Assembly (NCBI RefSeq): GCF_003234855.1
Contig: NZ_QKTO01000018.1
Location: forward strand, 1-34,787
Source of the DNA: Curtobacterium sp. MCBD17_032
GTDB lineage: Bacteria > Actinomycetota > Actinomycetes > Actinomycetales > Microbacteriaceae
Reading direction: 5' to 3'
DNA: 34,787 nt
This document shows positions 9,311-17,278 of this stretch, one piece after another. A program made the translations under genes and the position numbers. The notes beneath the pieces are model-generated. The model ran no database searches and had not been told where the DNA came from. It saw only the letters and a program-made list of their open reading frames with translations. The stretch's first letter is position 1, and every line of letters begins with the position of its first letter.

Positions 9311-9351
9311 CGCCGCCGTCCGTCCCGCGTGATCGGGACGGACGGTCGGCG
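9311..9351. terminator. Terminator hairpin after the TreS-like gene
   Basis: A 12-bp perfect stem (9316-9327 CCGTCCGTCCCG with 9334-9345) has a 6-nt loop. It is extended by a further 5-bp CGCCG/CGGCG stem after a one-base bulge. It begins 5 bp beyond the stop codon. Confidence 0.75.
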
Positions 9352-9380
9352 GGCTGAGCGGCCGGGCACCGCGCGACCGG

Positions 9381-9386
9381 TAGACC
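9381..9386 (+). promoter_or_regulatory. -10 box (TAGACC) of the SMP-30 gene
   Basis: TAGACC ends 7 nt before the ATG at 9394 and no Shine-Dalgarno is visible, consistent with leaderless initiation. The last base departs from the usual T. Confidence 0.35.
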
Positions 9387-9393
9387 GGACGGC

Positions 9394-10269
9394 ATGACGA
9401 CGAGCGCCACCACCGGACCGGCCCGCGTGTTCTCCGACGTGCAGGCGACCCTCGCCGAGAGCATCGTGTGGGACCCCGGCCAGCAGGTGGCCCGCTGGGT
9501 GGACATCCCGCACGGCACCCTGACGACCGCCGACGCCGACGGTCGGGTCCTGCGGACGGTGTCGCTCGACCCGCCGCTGCCCTCGTTCCAACCCCGGGCG
9601 ACGGGTGGGTTCGTCGCCGCGCAGGACGACACCGTGGTGCTGACGGACGGGGACGGGCACGTGGAGCGCGAACTCGCCGGCGTGCGGCACGCGAACGACG
9701 AGATGCGCTTCAACGAGGGCAAGTGCGACCCGTTCGGGCGGTTCCTCGTCGGCAGCATGGACCCGACGGACGGACCGCCGGCCGGAGCGCTGTACGCGTT
9801 CTCGCCGGACGGCACGGTCCGGGTGCTGCGGGACGGATTCGGCACCACGAACGGCATGGAGTGGAACGACGACGGCTCCGAGATGTACGTGACCGACACC
9901 GACACGGACACGGTGTACCGCGGCACGTACGGCCCCGACGGGGAGCTCGGCGACCTCACGCCGTTCATCGACGGGGCGGCGCACGACGGCCTGGTCCGCG
10001 ACGACGAGGGCTGCTTCTGGGGTGCGATCTACGGCGAGTCCCGGGTGGAGCGGTACGGCCCGGACGGCACGCACCTGGAGACGGTCGAGATCCCGGCTCC
10101 GAACGTGACCTCCGTCGCCTTCGGCGGGACCGACATGTCCCTCCTGCTCGTGGGGACCGCGCGCGAGGGCCTGACCGACGAGCAGCTCGCGGAGGCGCCG
10201 CACTCGGGCTCCGTCTTCGCGGTGCCGACGCGGGTGCACGGTCGCCCCGCCTTCCCGTTCGGGGGCTGA
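9394..10269 (+). CDS. SMP-30/gluconolactonase (LRE) family lactonase
   Basis: A 291-residue soluble six-bladed beta-propeller. Family metal ligands are in place: Glu in LAESIVWD near residue 20, Asn in the segment FNEGKCDPFGRFLVGSMD (about residue 110), Asn in TTNGMEWNDDG (about 152) and Asp in HDGLVRDDEG (about 200). The four together bind the Ca2+ or Zn2+ used to open sugar lactones. Its place after an alpha-glucan enzyme suggests aldonolactone hydrolysis in sugar oxidation, but substrate specificity in this family is broad. Length fits the family. It is preceded by a terminator and its own promoter-like box, and the next gene lies 104 bp downstream. Confidence 0.9.
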   Translation: MTTSATTGPARVFSDVQATLAESIVWDPGQQVARWVDIPHGTLTTADADGRVLRTVSLDPPLPSFQPRATGGFVAAQDDTVVLTDGDGHVERELAGVRHANDEMRFNEGKCDPFGRFLVGSMDPTDGPPAGALYAFSPDGTVRVLRDGFGTTNGMEWNDDGSEMYVTDTDTDTVYRGTYGPDGELGDLTPFIDGAAHDGLVRDDEGCFWGAIYGESRVERYGPDGTHLETVEIPAPNVTSVAFGGTDMSLLLVGTAREGLTDEQLAEAPHSGSVFAVPTRVHGRPAFPFGG

Positions 10270-10336
10270 CCCGACGGGATCGCCGCAGCGGACGCGAGCA
10301 CCGGCGCGGAGCGCCCGCCGGGACGCTCGCGCGCGG

Positions 10337-10342
10337 TAGCCT
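10337..10342 (+). promoter_or_regulatory. -10 box (TAGCCT) of the alpha/beta hydrolase gene
   Basis: TAGCCT lies 31 nt before the GTG at 10374, with GCGAGGAG as Shine-Dalgarno between them (10361-10368). This is a normal leadered arrangement. Confidence 0.4.
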
Positions 10343-10373
10343 GGGCGACCGCCAGCGACCGCGAGGAGCCCCT

Positions 10374-11480
10374 GTGAACGACGAGCACCACCAGGGGACG
10401 CCCGTGCCGCCGGGCGCCCCGGACCCGGCCGGCGAACTCGCCCGGGCCGACGACGCCGACGTCGAGGTGCGCGTCGACCGGATCGCGGTCGACGGCACGT
10501 ACGTGCGCGTCAGCTCGATCGGCGAACCCGGTGAGCGCGCCTTCGTCCTGGTGGCCGGCCTCGGCATCGCCTCCACCTACTACGAGCGCCTCGCGCCGCA
10601 CCTCAACGAGAACGGTCCGGTGCACGCGCTGGACCTGCCCGGCTTCGCCGGTGTCCCGCGCTTCCGGGGGCGCGTCTCGATCGAGCGGTACGCGGACGCG
10701 GTGGGAGCGGTCATCGACGACCTCCGCCTGCACGACCCGGTGCTGATCGGGCACTCGATGGGGACGCAGGTCGTCACCGAGCTCGCCGCCCGGCGCCCGG
10801 ACATCTCCGACGTGGTGCTCATCAGCCCGGTCCTCGACCCGGCGGCACGGTCGCTGCGGAAGGCCGCGCTGCGGTTCCTCCGGTCCTCCGTGCACGAGCC
10901 GTCCGCGGTCCGCTGGCACGCGGTCACCGCCTACGCGCTCTGCGGGTGGCACTGGTTCCGGAAGGTCCTGCCCGAGATGATCGCGTACCCGATCGAGGAG
11001 CGCGCCGCCGAGGTCCGGGCCCACACCCTGATCGTGCGCGGCGAGCACGACGCCCTCGTGCCACGCGCCTGGGTCCGGCGGCTGGCGCGGGCCCTGCCGT
11101 ACGCCGTCCTCCGCGAGGTCGTCGGCGGTGCCCACTCGGTGATGCACGCCCAGGCCGACGCCGTCGCCCGGCTCGCCGTCGCGCACGTCGACGGTCGGCT
11201 GCCGGACCGCGGGGTGTCCTCGCTGCAGCGGGTCCGCGACGACTCCACGGCCTCGGACCTCGACCGCCTCAGCCTCACCGACCGGTGGCTCGTCGTGAAG
11301 TCGCGCTTCATGGAACTCGGCGGCATGGCGAAGGGCGACGACGAGCAGCTCGAGGAGGCCAAGTCGGCGCACGCGGTGGCGATGGCCGACAGCGACGGCG
11401 TCCCGGTCGATCCCGGACAGCGGGAAGCGGTCGTCGAGACCGTCGCACCGGAACGGCGCGGCGACCGCCGCCCCTTCTGA
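10374..11480 (+). CDS. Alpha/beta-fold hydrolase
   Basis: A 368-residue soluble protein. The hydrolase core (about 35-275) has the oxyanion segment VAGLGIAS, the nucleophile elbow GHSMGT with Ser128, the acid Asp226 in GEHDALVP and His254 in GGAHSVMH. All three catalytic residues are present, so it is likely an active esterase or C-C hydrolase; the substrate is unknown. The region after residue 280 is a charged tail of about 90 residues not typical of the core fold and without recognisable domains. The GTG start has a clear GAGGAG. The gene ends 10 bp before a 19-bp-arm hairpin that it shares with the convergent FAD reductase. Confidence 0.88.
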   Translation: MNDEHHQGTPVPPGAPDPAGELARADDADVEVRVDRIAVDGTYVRVSSIGEPGERAFVLVAGLGIASTYYERLAPHLNENGPVHALDLPGFAGVPRFRGRVSIERYADAVGAVIDDLRLHDPVLIGHSMGTQVVTELAARRPDISDVVLISPVLDPAARSLRKAALRFLRSSVHEPSAVRWHAVTAYALCGWHWFRKVLPEMIAYPIEERAAEVRAHTLIVRGEHDALVPRAWVRRLARALPYAVLREVVGGAHSVMHAQADAVARLAVAHVDGRLPDRGVSSLQRVRDDSTASDLDRLSLTDRWLVVKSRFMELGGMAKGDDEQLEEAKSAHAVAMADSDGVPVDPGQREAVVETVAPERRGDRRPF

Positions 11481-11490
11481 CCGCGTCCGC

Positions 11491-11537
11491 ACGGGAGGCC
11501 CGTCACCGGCCCGCAGGACCGGTGACGGGCCTCCCGT
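11491..11537. terminator. ACGGGAGGC-type hairpin terminator between convergent genes
   Basis: Perfect 19-bp arms (11491-11509 ACGGGAGGCCCGTCACCGG, and 11519-11537) close a 9-nt loop. It sits between the ends of the alpha/beta hydrolase and FAD reductase genes, the expected place for a bidirectional terminator. It shares its first 13 arm bases with the hairpin at 4179-4223. Confidence 0.85.
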
Positions 11538-11561
11538 CCGACGCTGGTGCCGGCGGGCCGG

Positions 11562-12758
11562 TCAGTCGGCGCTGATCGTGCCCGGCAGCAGGTCGGGCGT
11601 CAGCGTGTGCGCCTCGGCGAGGACCTTGCGCGCCTCGTCGGTCTTCCCGGGCACGTTCCACAGCAGCACGCCGGTGACCAGGTCGTCGTCGTCCAGGTGG
11701 TACACGACGCCCCGCTCGTGCGGTTCCGCCCAGTCCTCGACGGTGCGGAGGGACGAGGACACGGTGCCCACGGCCTCGTACCGGACGTCGAAGACGCTGG
11801 AGTACGACATCGGCGTGTGCTCGTACGGCTCGTCCGCACCGGCCATGTTGCGACCGGCCTGCCGGCCCTGCTGTTGCGCGTTGTCGACGTGCTCGACACG
11901 ACGCGTGCCGAGCAGCCGGTCCGGGTAGGACGCGACGTCCCCGGCGGCGAACACCGCGGGGTCGTCCGTGCCGAGCGTCCGGGACACGCGCACGCCGTCG
12001 TCGACGGTGAGGCCGGCGTCCTCGGCGAGGCGCGTCGCCGGGTCGATGCCCAGGCCGACGACGGCGACGTCGGCCGTGACCGTCGACCCGTCGACGAGCG
12101 TCAGGACGACGCCGTCCGCCGTCTCCTCGCCCGACTCGACCCGGCGGCCGGTGCGGACTTCGACGCCGGCGTCGACGAAGCGCTGCTGGAAGACGGCCGC
12201 CAGGCCGGCGGGGAACACGTGCCCGCCGAGCACGTCGTCCGGGGTGACGAGCGTCACGCGGACGCCGTTCTGTACCAGCCCCGCGGCGATCTCGGTCCCG
12301 ATGTAGCTGCCGCCCACGACGACCACCGAGGCACCCGCGTCGGCGTGGCGACGGAGTGCGCGGTAGTCGGCGGCGCTGCGGTAGCCGAGCACCCGGTCGG
12401 ACGGCTCGAGCCCGGGCAGGTCCCGCGGGTGGCCACCGGTGGCCAGGAGCAACCGGTCGTACCCGACGACCTGGCCGTCGGCGGTCGACACGGTCTTCGC
12501 CGCGCGGTCGATCGACTCGACCCTGGTGCCGAGCACGAACTCGGCGCCGGTCTCCTCGGTGTGCAGGTCGACCTTCTCGTCCCAGCTGAAGTCCGGATCC
12601 GTCCAGAGCTTCTTGGACAGGGCCGGACGGGCGTACGGGCGGTCGACGTCCTCGCTGATGATCCCGATCGTGCCGTCGGGGTCGAGCTCGCGGATGCCGC
12701 GGGCAGCGGAGTCGGCGACCATCCCGCCGCCGACGATGAGGTGGCGGTGGTGGGGCAT
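11562..12758 (-). CDS. FAD-dependent NAD(P)H oxidoreductase (ferredoxin reductase/AIF type)
   Basis: A 398-residue two-dinucleotide-fold flavoprotein. The FAD-binding GGGMVADSA sits at about residue 10, the linker motif LLLATGGHP at about 105, the NAD(P)H-binding VVVVGGSYIGTEIA at about 145, and the second FAD motif VFAAGDVASY at about 270. The C-terminal domain (about 315-398) matches the reductase dimerisation region. No redox-active CxxC is seen, so it is not a disulphide reductase; it more likely passes electrons to a ferredoxin or a small acceptor. It is the last gene of the dps-SDR-reductase operon, 10 bp after the SDR stop. The downstream hairpin at 11491-11537 terminates the operon. 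Confidence 0.88.
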   Translation of the reverse strand: MPHHRHLIVGGGMVADSAARGIRELDPDGTIGIISEDVDRPYARPALSKKLWTDPDFSWDEKVDLHTEETGAEFVLGTRVESIDRAAKTVSTADGQVVGYDRLLLATGGHPRDLPGLEPSDRVLGYRSAADYRALRRHADAGASVVVVGGSYIGTEIAAGLVQNGVRVTLVTPDDVLGGHVFPAGLAAVFQQRFVDAGVEVRTGRRVESGEETADGVVLTLVDGSTVTADVAVVGLGIDPATRLAEDAGLTVDDGVRVSRTLGTDDPAVFAAGDVASYPDRLLGTRRVEHVDNAQQQGRQAGRNMAGADEPYEHTPMSYSSVFDVRYEAVGTVSSSLRTVEDWAEPHERGVVYHLDDDDLVTGVLLWNVPGKTDEARKVLAEAHTLTPDLLPGTISAD

Positions 12759-12768
12759 GGGTCCTCCG

Positions 12769-13569
12769 TCAGATGGCGGCGACCGAGCCGGAGTCGACGC
12801 GGTAGTCCGCCCCGTTCACGAAGCTGGCGAGCTCGGAGCAGAGGAACGCCACGACGTTGGCGACCTCCTCGGGCTCACCGCGTCGCTTGAGCTCCATGTA
12901 CGGACGCTCCTCGTCGAGGAAGCTCGAGATCGCCTCGTCGAACGAGGTGCCGAGCTGCTTCGACCGCTTGTCCATCATGGCGTCGGTCATCGGCGTGTGG
13001 ATGAACGCGGGCGAGACCGTGTTCACGAGCAGCCCCTCCTGCGCGTAGGACCGGGACAAGCCCTTCGCGAACGAGAGCACCCCGGCCTTCGCGGCGCAGT
13101 AGGGGAGCTCGTCGTCGTACGGCTGCCGGGCGTCCTCGGACACCAGGTACACGATCCGGCCCCAGCCGCCCTTCCGCAGGTCGCCGATGAACTCGCGGGT
13201 GATCCGGACCGGCCCCATCAGGTCGATGTCCAGCGTCTCCTGCCAGCCGGCCTCGTCGATCTCGTGGAACATGCCCTGCGCACCCGTGACGCCCGAGGAC
13301 TGCACGAGGATGTCGATCTCGCCGACGGCGTCCCGCACCTTGTCGTGCAGGGCCGCGAGGCTGTCGGCGCTCCGGACGTCCGCCGCGAACGCGTGCAGCG
13401 TGCCGTGCGGCGCCTCGAGCTGGTCGGCGCTCGTGTCGAGGCGGCCCTGGTCGATGTCGGTGACGACCACGGTCGCACCCTCCGCCAGGAGGATGCGCGC
13501 CGTGTTCCAGCCGATGCCGGAGTCACCACCGAAGACGAGGGCGGTCTTGCCCTGGATCCCGAGGTCCAC
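12769..13569 (-). CDS. Short-chain dehydrogenase/reductase (SDR)
   Basis: A 266-residue classical-length SDR. The cofactor loop reads FGGDSGIG (13-20) instead of TGxxxGIG, and Asp in TDIDQGR at the second strand suggests NAD(H) preference. The catalytic Ser is in YLVSEDAR and the YxxxK pair in PYCAAKAG. The structural NNAG motif is replaced by QSSG, a departure that usually marks a divergent subgroup. The start is a GTG only 13 bp after the dps stop; no ATG is available in the gap and the Shine-Dalgarno is weak, so translation is probably coupled to dps. Substrate unknown. The operon context with Dps and a flavin reductase suggests a redox-stress role, by inference. Confidence 0.87.
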   Translation of the reverse strand: MDLGIQGKTALVFGGDSGIGWNTARILLAEGATVVVTDIDQGRLDTSADQLEAPHGTLHAFAADVRSADSLAALHDKVRDAVGEIDILVQSSGVTGAQGMFHEIDEAGWQETLDIDLMGPVRITREFIGDLRKGGWGRIVYLVSEDARQPYDDELPYCAAKAGVLSFAKGLSRSYAQEGLLVNTVSPAFIHTPMTDAMMDKRSKQLGTSFDEAISSFLDEERPYMELKRRGEPEEVANVVAFLCSELASFVNGADYRVDSGSVAAI

Positions 13570-13582
13570 GTGTGGTCCGGGC

Positions 13583-14089
13583 CTACTCGTGCTCGGACGC
13601 TTCGGCGACCGCGGCGGTCGTCGCGCTCGCCAGGGGCGTCCGGGGGGCGCGGTTCTCCGCGCTGACCATCCAGGCGAGCTGCTCGAGCCGCTCGATGAAG
13701 CCGTGCAGCAGGTCGGCGGTCGTGGGGTCCTCCTCGTCGACCTCGTCGTGCACGTCGCGCATCGTCGCGGTGGTCTGGTAGAGGCGCAGCGTGATGAGGT
13801 CGATCGCGTCGTGCGTGAGGACCTCGCCGTCCGGGAACGCGTCGAGGTGGGTGCCGGCGGCGACGGTCGCGGACCGGCCGTCCGGCACGGCGTAGAGCGC
13901 GCGCATGCGCTCCGCCATGTCGTCGGCGAACTCACGGGCGGCCTCGACGATCTCGTCGAGCTGCAGGTGGAGGTCGCGGAAGTTGGTGCCGAGGATGTTC
14001 CAGTGGGCCTGCTTGCCCTGCAGGTGCAGGTCGATCAGGTCGACGAGGACCTTCTGGAGGTTGGCGGCGAGCGTTTCCGACGCGTGCAT
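13583..14089 (-). CDS. dps: Dps-family DNA-binding ferritin-like protein
   Basis: A 168-residue four-helix ferritin-like subunit that normally assembles as a 12-mer, oxidises and stores iron and shields DNA. Interfacial ferroxidase ligands are conserved with standard spacing: His29 in KQAHWN, His41, Asp45, Asp56 and Glu60 in FADDMAER. The tail after residue 150 is Ala/Thr-rich and not strongly basic, so DNA binding by a Lys tail is unlikely. An AAGGAG lies 7 nt before the ATG, one of the best ribosome sites in the window, which fits an abundant protein. It is the first gene of a three-gene operon with the SDR and FAD reductase. The 117 bp upstream, before the MarR gene end, should hold its promoter; TAGACC and CAGTACC boxes occur there. 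Confidence 0.95.
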   Translation of the reverse strand: MHASETLAANLQKVLVDLIDLHLQGKQAHWNILGTNFRDLHLQLDEIVEAAREFADDMAERMRALYAVPDGRSATVAAGTHLDAFPDGEVLTHDAIDLITLRLYQTTATMRDVHDEVDEEDPTTADLLHGFIERLEQLAWMVSAENRAPRTPLASATTAAVAEASEHE

Positions 14090-14206
14090 GTGACGACTCC
14101 TTCTTCGCGGTACTGACGCATCCGGTCTACCCGCTCGGTCCCCCGTCGCTCCCAGTGGGTGTCGAGGTGGCGTCCCCCGCGGTGCCGGCCGGGGTGCCGC
14201 CGGAGG

Positions 14207-14722
14207 TCAGTGTGCGACGAGGGGCGGGTCGACCCGGTCGACCGCGCTGCGCATCTGCTCGAGGAACACGGCGACGACGCGGGCGTCCTCTGCGCTGAGT
14301 CCCTCGGCGATCCCCATCATGCGCCGGTGCATGACGCCGAGCGTCGCGCGCACCTCGGCGTCGGTCTCGACCGTCGGCACGATGATGAGGCCGCGGCGGT
14401 CGGTGGGGTGCGGCTCACGCCGGACGTGCCCGCTCTTCACGAGACGGTCGACCAGGATCGTCGTCGACGCCGACGAGATCTTCAGGTACGCGGAGAGGTC
14501 CTTCGGGCTGACCGAGTGTCCGGAGCGCTGCGCCTGCAGCAGGTGCCGGATGGCGAGCAGGTCGGTCTCGCCCATCCCCATCGAGTCACGCGTGCGGCGG
14601 CGCATGGCGGTCTCGGCAGCACGGTAGCGACGGAGTGCGTTCAGCACGGCGACGCCACGCTGGGTCGCATCGTCGTCCGGGAACCAGTAACCGGACGCCT
14701 CCGTGATCTCCTGCGTGGTCAT
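14207..14722 (-). CDS. MarR-family transcriptional regulator
   Basis: A 171-residue winged-helix regulator. Recognition-helix residues SPKDLSAYLKISSASTTILV and the wing REPHPTDRRG are typical of MarR, and flanking helices supply the dimer interface. Such proteins usually repress a nearby redox or efflux gene until a phenolic or oxidant binds. The ATG at 14720-14722 has TATCCT 6 nt upstream, so the transcript is probably leaderless; an upstream in-frame ATG would place that box inside the gene. The direct repeat TAGCGA (14745-14750 and 14758-14763) around the predicted -35 is a candidate autoregulatory operator. It lies downstream of the FMN reductase gene but is separated from it by a terminator. 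Confidence 0.9.
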   Translation of the reverse strand: MTTQEITEASGYWFPDDDATQRGVAVLNALRRYRAAETAMRRRTRDSMGMGETDLLAIRHLLQAQRSGHSVSPKDLSAYLKISSASTTILVDRLVKSGHVRREPHPTDRRGLIIVPTVETDAEVRATLGVMHRRMMGIAEGLSAEDARVVAVFLEQMRSAVDRVDPPLVAH

Positions 14723-14728
14723 CCCGAA

Positions 14729-14734
14729 AGGATA
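14729..14734 (-). promoter_or_regulatory. -10 box (TATCCT) of the MarR gene
   Basis: On the minus strand TATCCT is followed by 6 nt and then the ATG, with no Shine-Dalgarno. This is one of the clearest leaderless candidates in the window. Confidence 0.55.
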
Positions 14735-14783
14735 ATCCGTCTGGTAGCGAGGCTGTCTAGCGATGCAGCGGACGCCCAGCAGA

Positions 14784-14827
14784 CGGACGGGAGGCGCGGT
14801 GCTCGTCGGCACCGCGCCTCCCGTCCG
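14784..14827. terminator. CGGACGGGAGGC-type hairpin terminator after the FMN reductase
   Basis: Perfect 19-bp arms (14784-14802 CGGACGGGAGGCGCGGTGC, and 14809-14827) with a 6-nt loop. It lies 31 bp past the FMN reductase stop and upstream of the MarR promoter on the same strand, so it should isolate the two genes. Confidence 0.85.
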
Positions 14828-14857
14828 GCCCCGGTCGCGGTGACGCGACCGGGAGCG

Positions 14858-15415
14858 CTACGCCGCGACCGGCTCGCCGGCCGCGTCGGCGAGCGCGGTC
14901 AGGGCGCCGCGCACGAGCCCGACGACCTCCTCGTCCTCACGCGGGTGGGTCTCGGCGAAGCGGACGACGGACTGCGGGATCGCGACCTTGACGTCGTCCA
15001 GCACCTTCGCGCCGGCGATGCCGGCGGCCTTGCGTGCCTCGTCGTGGGCCCAGACGCCGCCGTACTGGCCGAAGGCGGAACCGATGACGGCCAGGGGCTT
15101 GCCGGAGATGGGCGACGAGCCGAACGGCCGCGACGCCCAGTCGAGTGCGTTCTTCAGCACGGCCGGCATCGTGCCGTTGTACTCCGGGGTGACGAGGAGC
15201 AGGCCGTCGGCCTCGGCGACCGCCCGGCGGAACGCGACGGCCGCGGCGGGCGGGGTGTCGCCGTCGAGGTCCTCGTTGTAGAACGGCAGGTCGACGATGC
15301 CGTCGAAGACCGTGAGCTCGATGCCCTCCGGTGCGTGCTGGACGGCGGCCTCGGTGAGCTGACGGTTGGTGGAGCCGGCGCGGAGGCTGCCGACGAGGGC
15401 GACGATCTTGGTCAT
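14858..15415 (-). CDS. NADPH-dependent FMN reductase / quinone reductase
   Basis: A 185-residue flavodoxin-like protein. The phosphate loop GSLRAGSTNRQL (9-20) and PEYNGTMPAVLKNALDWASR (about 78-97) are the signature of the NADPH-dependent FMN reductase family, which includes ChrR/YieF-type quinone and chromate reductases and azoreductases. It probably carries out two-electron reduction of quinones or similar acceptors with FMN in the cytosol. The ATG at 15415 has AAGGA 6 nt upstream. The MarR gene directly downstream is a natural candidate regulator, but a terminator separates them and no shared operator is visible. Confidence 0.93.
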   Translation of the reverse strand: MTKIVALVGSLRAGSTNRQLTEAAVQHAPEGIELTVFDGIVDLPFYNEDLDGDTPPAAAVAFRRAVAEADGLLLVTPEYNGTMPAVLKNALDWASRPFGSSPISGKPLAVIGSAFGQYGGVWAHDEARKAAGIAGAKVLDDVKVAIPQSVVRFAETHPREDEEVVGLVRGALTALADAAGEPVAA

Positions 15416-15528
15416 GACGGTCCTTCTGGTCGTGGTGGTTGCACCGACAACCGATCCGCGGCGCGCGGGATTCCCGGCGGTGCCGAGCGGCGTGTCCGCC
15501 CGACCGCGCCACGCGGAGGGGCCGTCGG

Positions 15529-15534
15529 TACTGT
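15529..15534 (+). promoter_or_regulatory. -10 box (TACTGT) of the alpha-glucosidase gene
   Basis: TACTGT ends 7 nt before the GTG at 15542 and no Shine-Dalgarno is present between them, consistent with a leaderless start. Confidence 0.5.
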
Positions 15535-15541
15535 CGGCGAG

Positions 15542-17176
15542 GTGAAGAAGACGCCGCGTGACACACCCCGCACCACCGACCCGGACTGGTGGCGGCAGGC
15601 CGTCGTCTACCAGGTGTACCCGCGGAGCTTCGCCGACTCGGACGGGGACGGCATCGGTGACGTCGCCGGTGTGGCGAGCCGGGTGCCGTACCTCGCGGAA
15701 CTCGGCGTCGACGCCGTCTGGTTGTCGCCCTTCTACCCGTCGCCGCTCGCCGACGGTGGCTACGACGTCGCCGACCACCGGGACGTCGACCCGACGCTCG
15801 GGTCCCTCGACGGGCTCGACGAACTGGTCCACACCGCGCACGAGCACGACCTCCGGGTGATCGTCGACCTGGTGCCGAACCACACGTCGGACCAGCACGC
15901 GTGGTTCCGGGCGGCGCTCGCGGCTGATCCCGGGTCCGTCGAGCGGGCACGGTACGTCTTCCGGGACGGCTCCGGCCCGGACGGCGACCAGCCGCCGAAC
16001 GACTGGGTGTCGAACTTCGGTGGCAGCGCGTGGACACGGGTGCCGGACGGCCAGTGGTACCTGCACCTCTTCGCGCCCGAGCAGCCGGACCTCGACTGGT
16101 CGAACGCCGAGGTGCGCGCGGACTTCGAGCACACCCTGCGGTTCTGGTCCGACCGCGGGGTCGACGGCTTCCGCGTGGACGTCGCGCACGGGCTCGCGAA
16201 GGACCTGTCCGAGCCGTACCGGCCGTCGAACGGGGAGGCGCTGCCCCTCGACGGCTCCGACCCGCTGTACGACCGCGACGAGGTGCACGAGATCTACGCC
16301 GACTGGCGGAAGGTCCTCGACCAGTACGACCCGCCCCGCGCGGCGATCGCCGAGGCGTGGGCGCCGGCGCCGCGCCGCGTGCTCTACGCCCGGCCGACCG
16401 AGCTCGGCCAGGCGTTCAACTTCGACCTCCTCGAGGCGCCCTTCGACCCGGTGGCGTTCCGGACCCTCATCGACCAGAACCTCGAGGCGGCTGCGACCTC
16501 CGGCGCCTCGAGCACGTGGGTGCTGTCGAACCACGACGTGGTCCGGCACGCGACGCGCTACGGACTGCCCGACGGCACCGACACCGACGCCTGGCTCCTG
16601 TCGGACGGGACCACCCCGCCGCTCGACCGCGAGGCCGGCCTCCGCCGTGCCCGGGCGGCGACGCTGCTCGTCCTCGCGCTGCCCGGTTCGTCGTACCTGT
16701 ACCAGGGCGAGGAACTCGGGTTGCACGAGGCGCCGGCCATCCCGCACGACCGCTTGCAGGACCCGAAGTGGATCCGGACCGGCCACACCGTGAAGGGCCG
16801 CGACGGCTGCCGCGTCCCGATCCCGTGGACGAGGTCGGGGCCGTCGTTCGGCTTCGGGGACGCGGCCCCGCACCTGCCGCAGCCGGAGGACTTCGGCGCG
16901 GTGAGCGTCGAGGCGCAGGACCGGGTGCCCGGGTCGACGCTGTCCTTCCACCGCGAGGCCCTGGCCGCCCGTCGGCGACTGCAGCAGGGCGAGGAGCTCA
17001 CCTGGATCGAGACGTCCTCGCCCGACGTGGTCGCCTTCGCGCGGCACGACGGCTGGCGGTCGTACACGAACTTCGGGGACGCGCCGGTGCCGATGCCGGA
17101 GGGGGCGGTCGTCGTGACGTCGGGTCCGCTCGGGGACGGTGGACTGCCCGGGGGCACCACGGTCTGGGTCGCGTAG
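15542..17176 (+). CDS. GH13 alpha-glucosidase / oligo-1,6-glucosidase
   Basis: A 544-residue cytosolic GH13 enzyme. It opens with WWRQAVVYQVYPRSFADSDG, typical of alpha-glucosidases and oligo-1,6-glucosidases. Region I is DLVPNH (Asp109-His114), region II GFRVDVAHG (nucleophile Asp213), region III IAEAWAP (Glu271) and region IV NHDVVRH (Asp332). After region II it has VDVAHG, where residues help decide alpha-1,4 or alpha-1,6 preference; I cannot assign the linkage securely. A C-terminal beta domain ends at residue 544. It likely releases glucose from maltose, isomaltose or short dextrins. It is divergent from the FMN reductase. The open frame upstream of the GTG is not supported by family similarity. 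Confidence 0.93.
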   Translation: MKKTPRDTPRTTDPDWWRQAVVYQVYPRSFADSDGDGIGDVAGVASRVPYLAELGVDAVWLSPFYPSPLADGGYDVADHRDVDPTLGSLDGLDELVHTAHEHDLRVIVDLVPNHTSDQHAWFRAALAADPGSVERARYVFRDGSGPDGDQPPNDWVSNFGGSAWTRVPDGQWYLHLFAPEQPDLDWSNAEVRADFEHTLRFWSDRGVDGFRVDVAHGLAKDLSEPYRPSNGEALPLDGSDPLYDRDEVHEIYADWRKVLDQYDPPRAAIAEAWAPAPRRVLYARPTELGQAFNFDLLEAPFDPVAFRTLIDQNLEAAATSGASSTWVLSNHDVVRHATRYGLPDGTDTDAWLLSDGTTPPLDREAGLRRARAATLLVLALPGSSYLYQGEELGLHEAPAIPHDRLQDPKWIRTGHTVKGRDGCRVPIPWTRSGPSFGFGDAAPHLPQPEDFGAVSVEAQDRVPGSTLSFHREALAARRRLQQGEELTWIETSSPDVVAFARHDGWRSYTNFGDAPVPMPEGAVVVTSGPLGDGGLPGGTTVWVA

Positions 17177-17278
17177 CGGTCCGGGCTTCCCCTCCACAGC
17201 CGGGAGGCCCGTGGTGGCGGTCCACAGGTCGGGTCCGGTCCTCCGGGTGGAAGCCCCGAGCCGGCGACGATCGGTGGC

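Noticed and set aside
6583..10239. A 1218-codon minus-strand frame opposite the GH13 and SMP-30 genes
   Set aside because: The translation is Arg/Val/Asp/Gly-biased with no domain motifs, while the plus strand has full catalytic motifs.
17177..17278. Full CGGGAGGC-type terminator after the alpha-glucosidase
   Set aside because: Only one arm (17201-17212) is present; I could not find a complementary arm within the gap.
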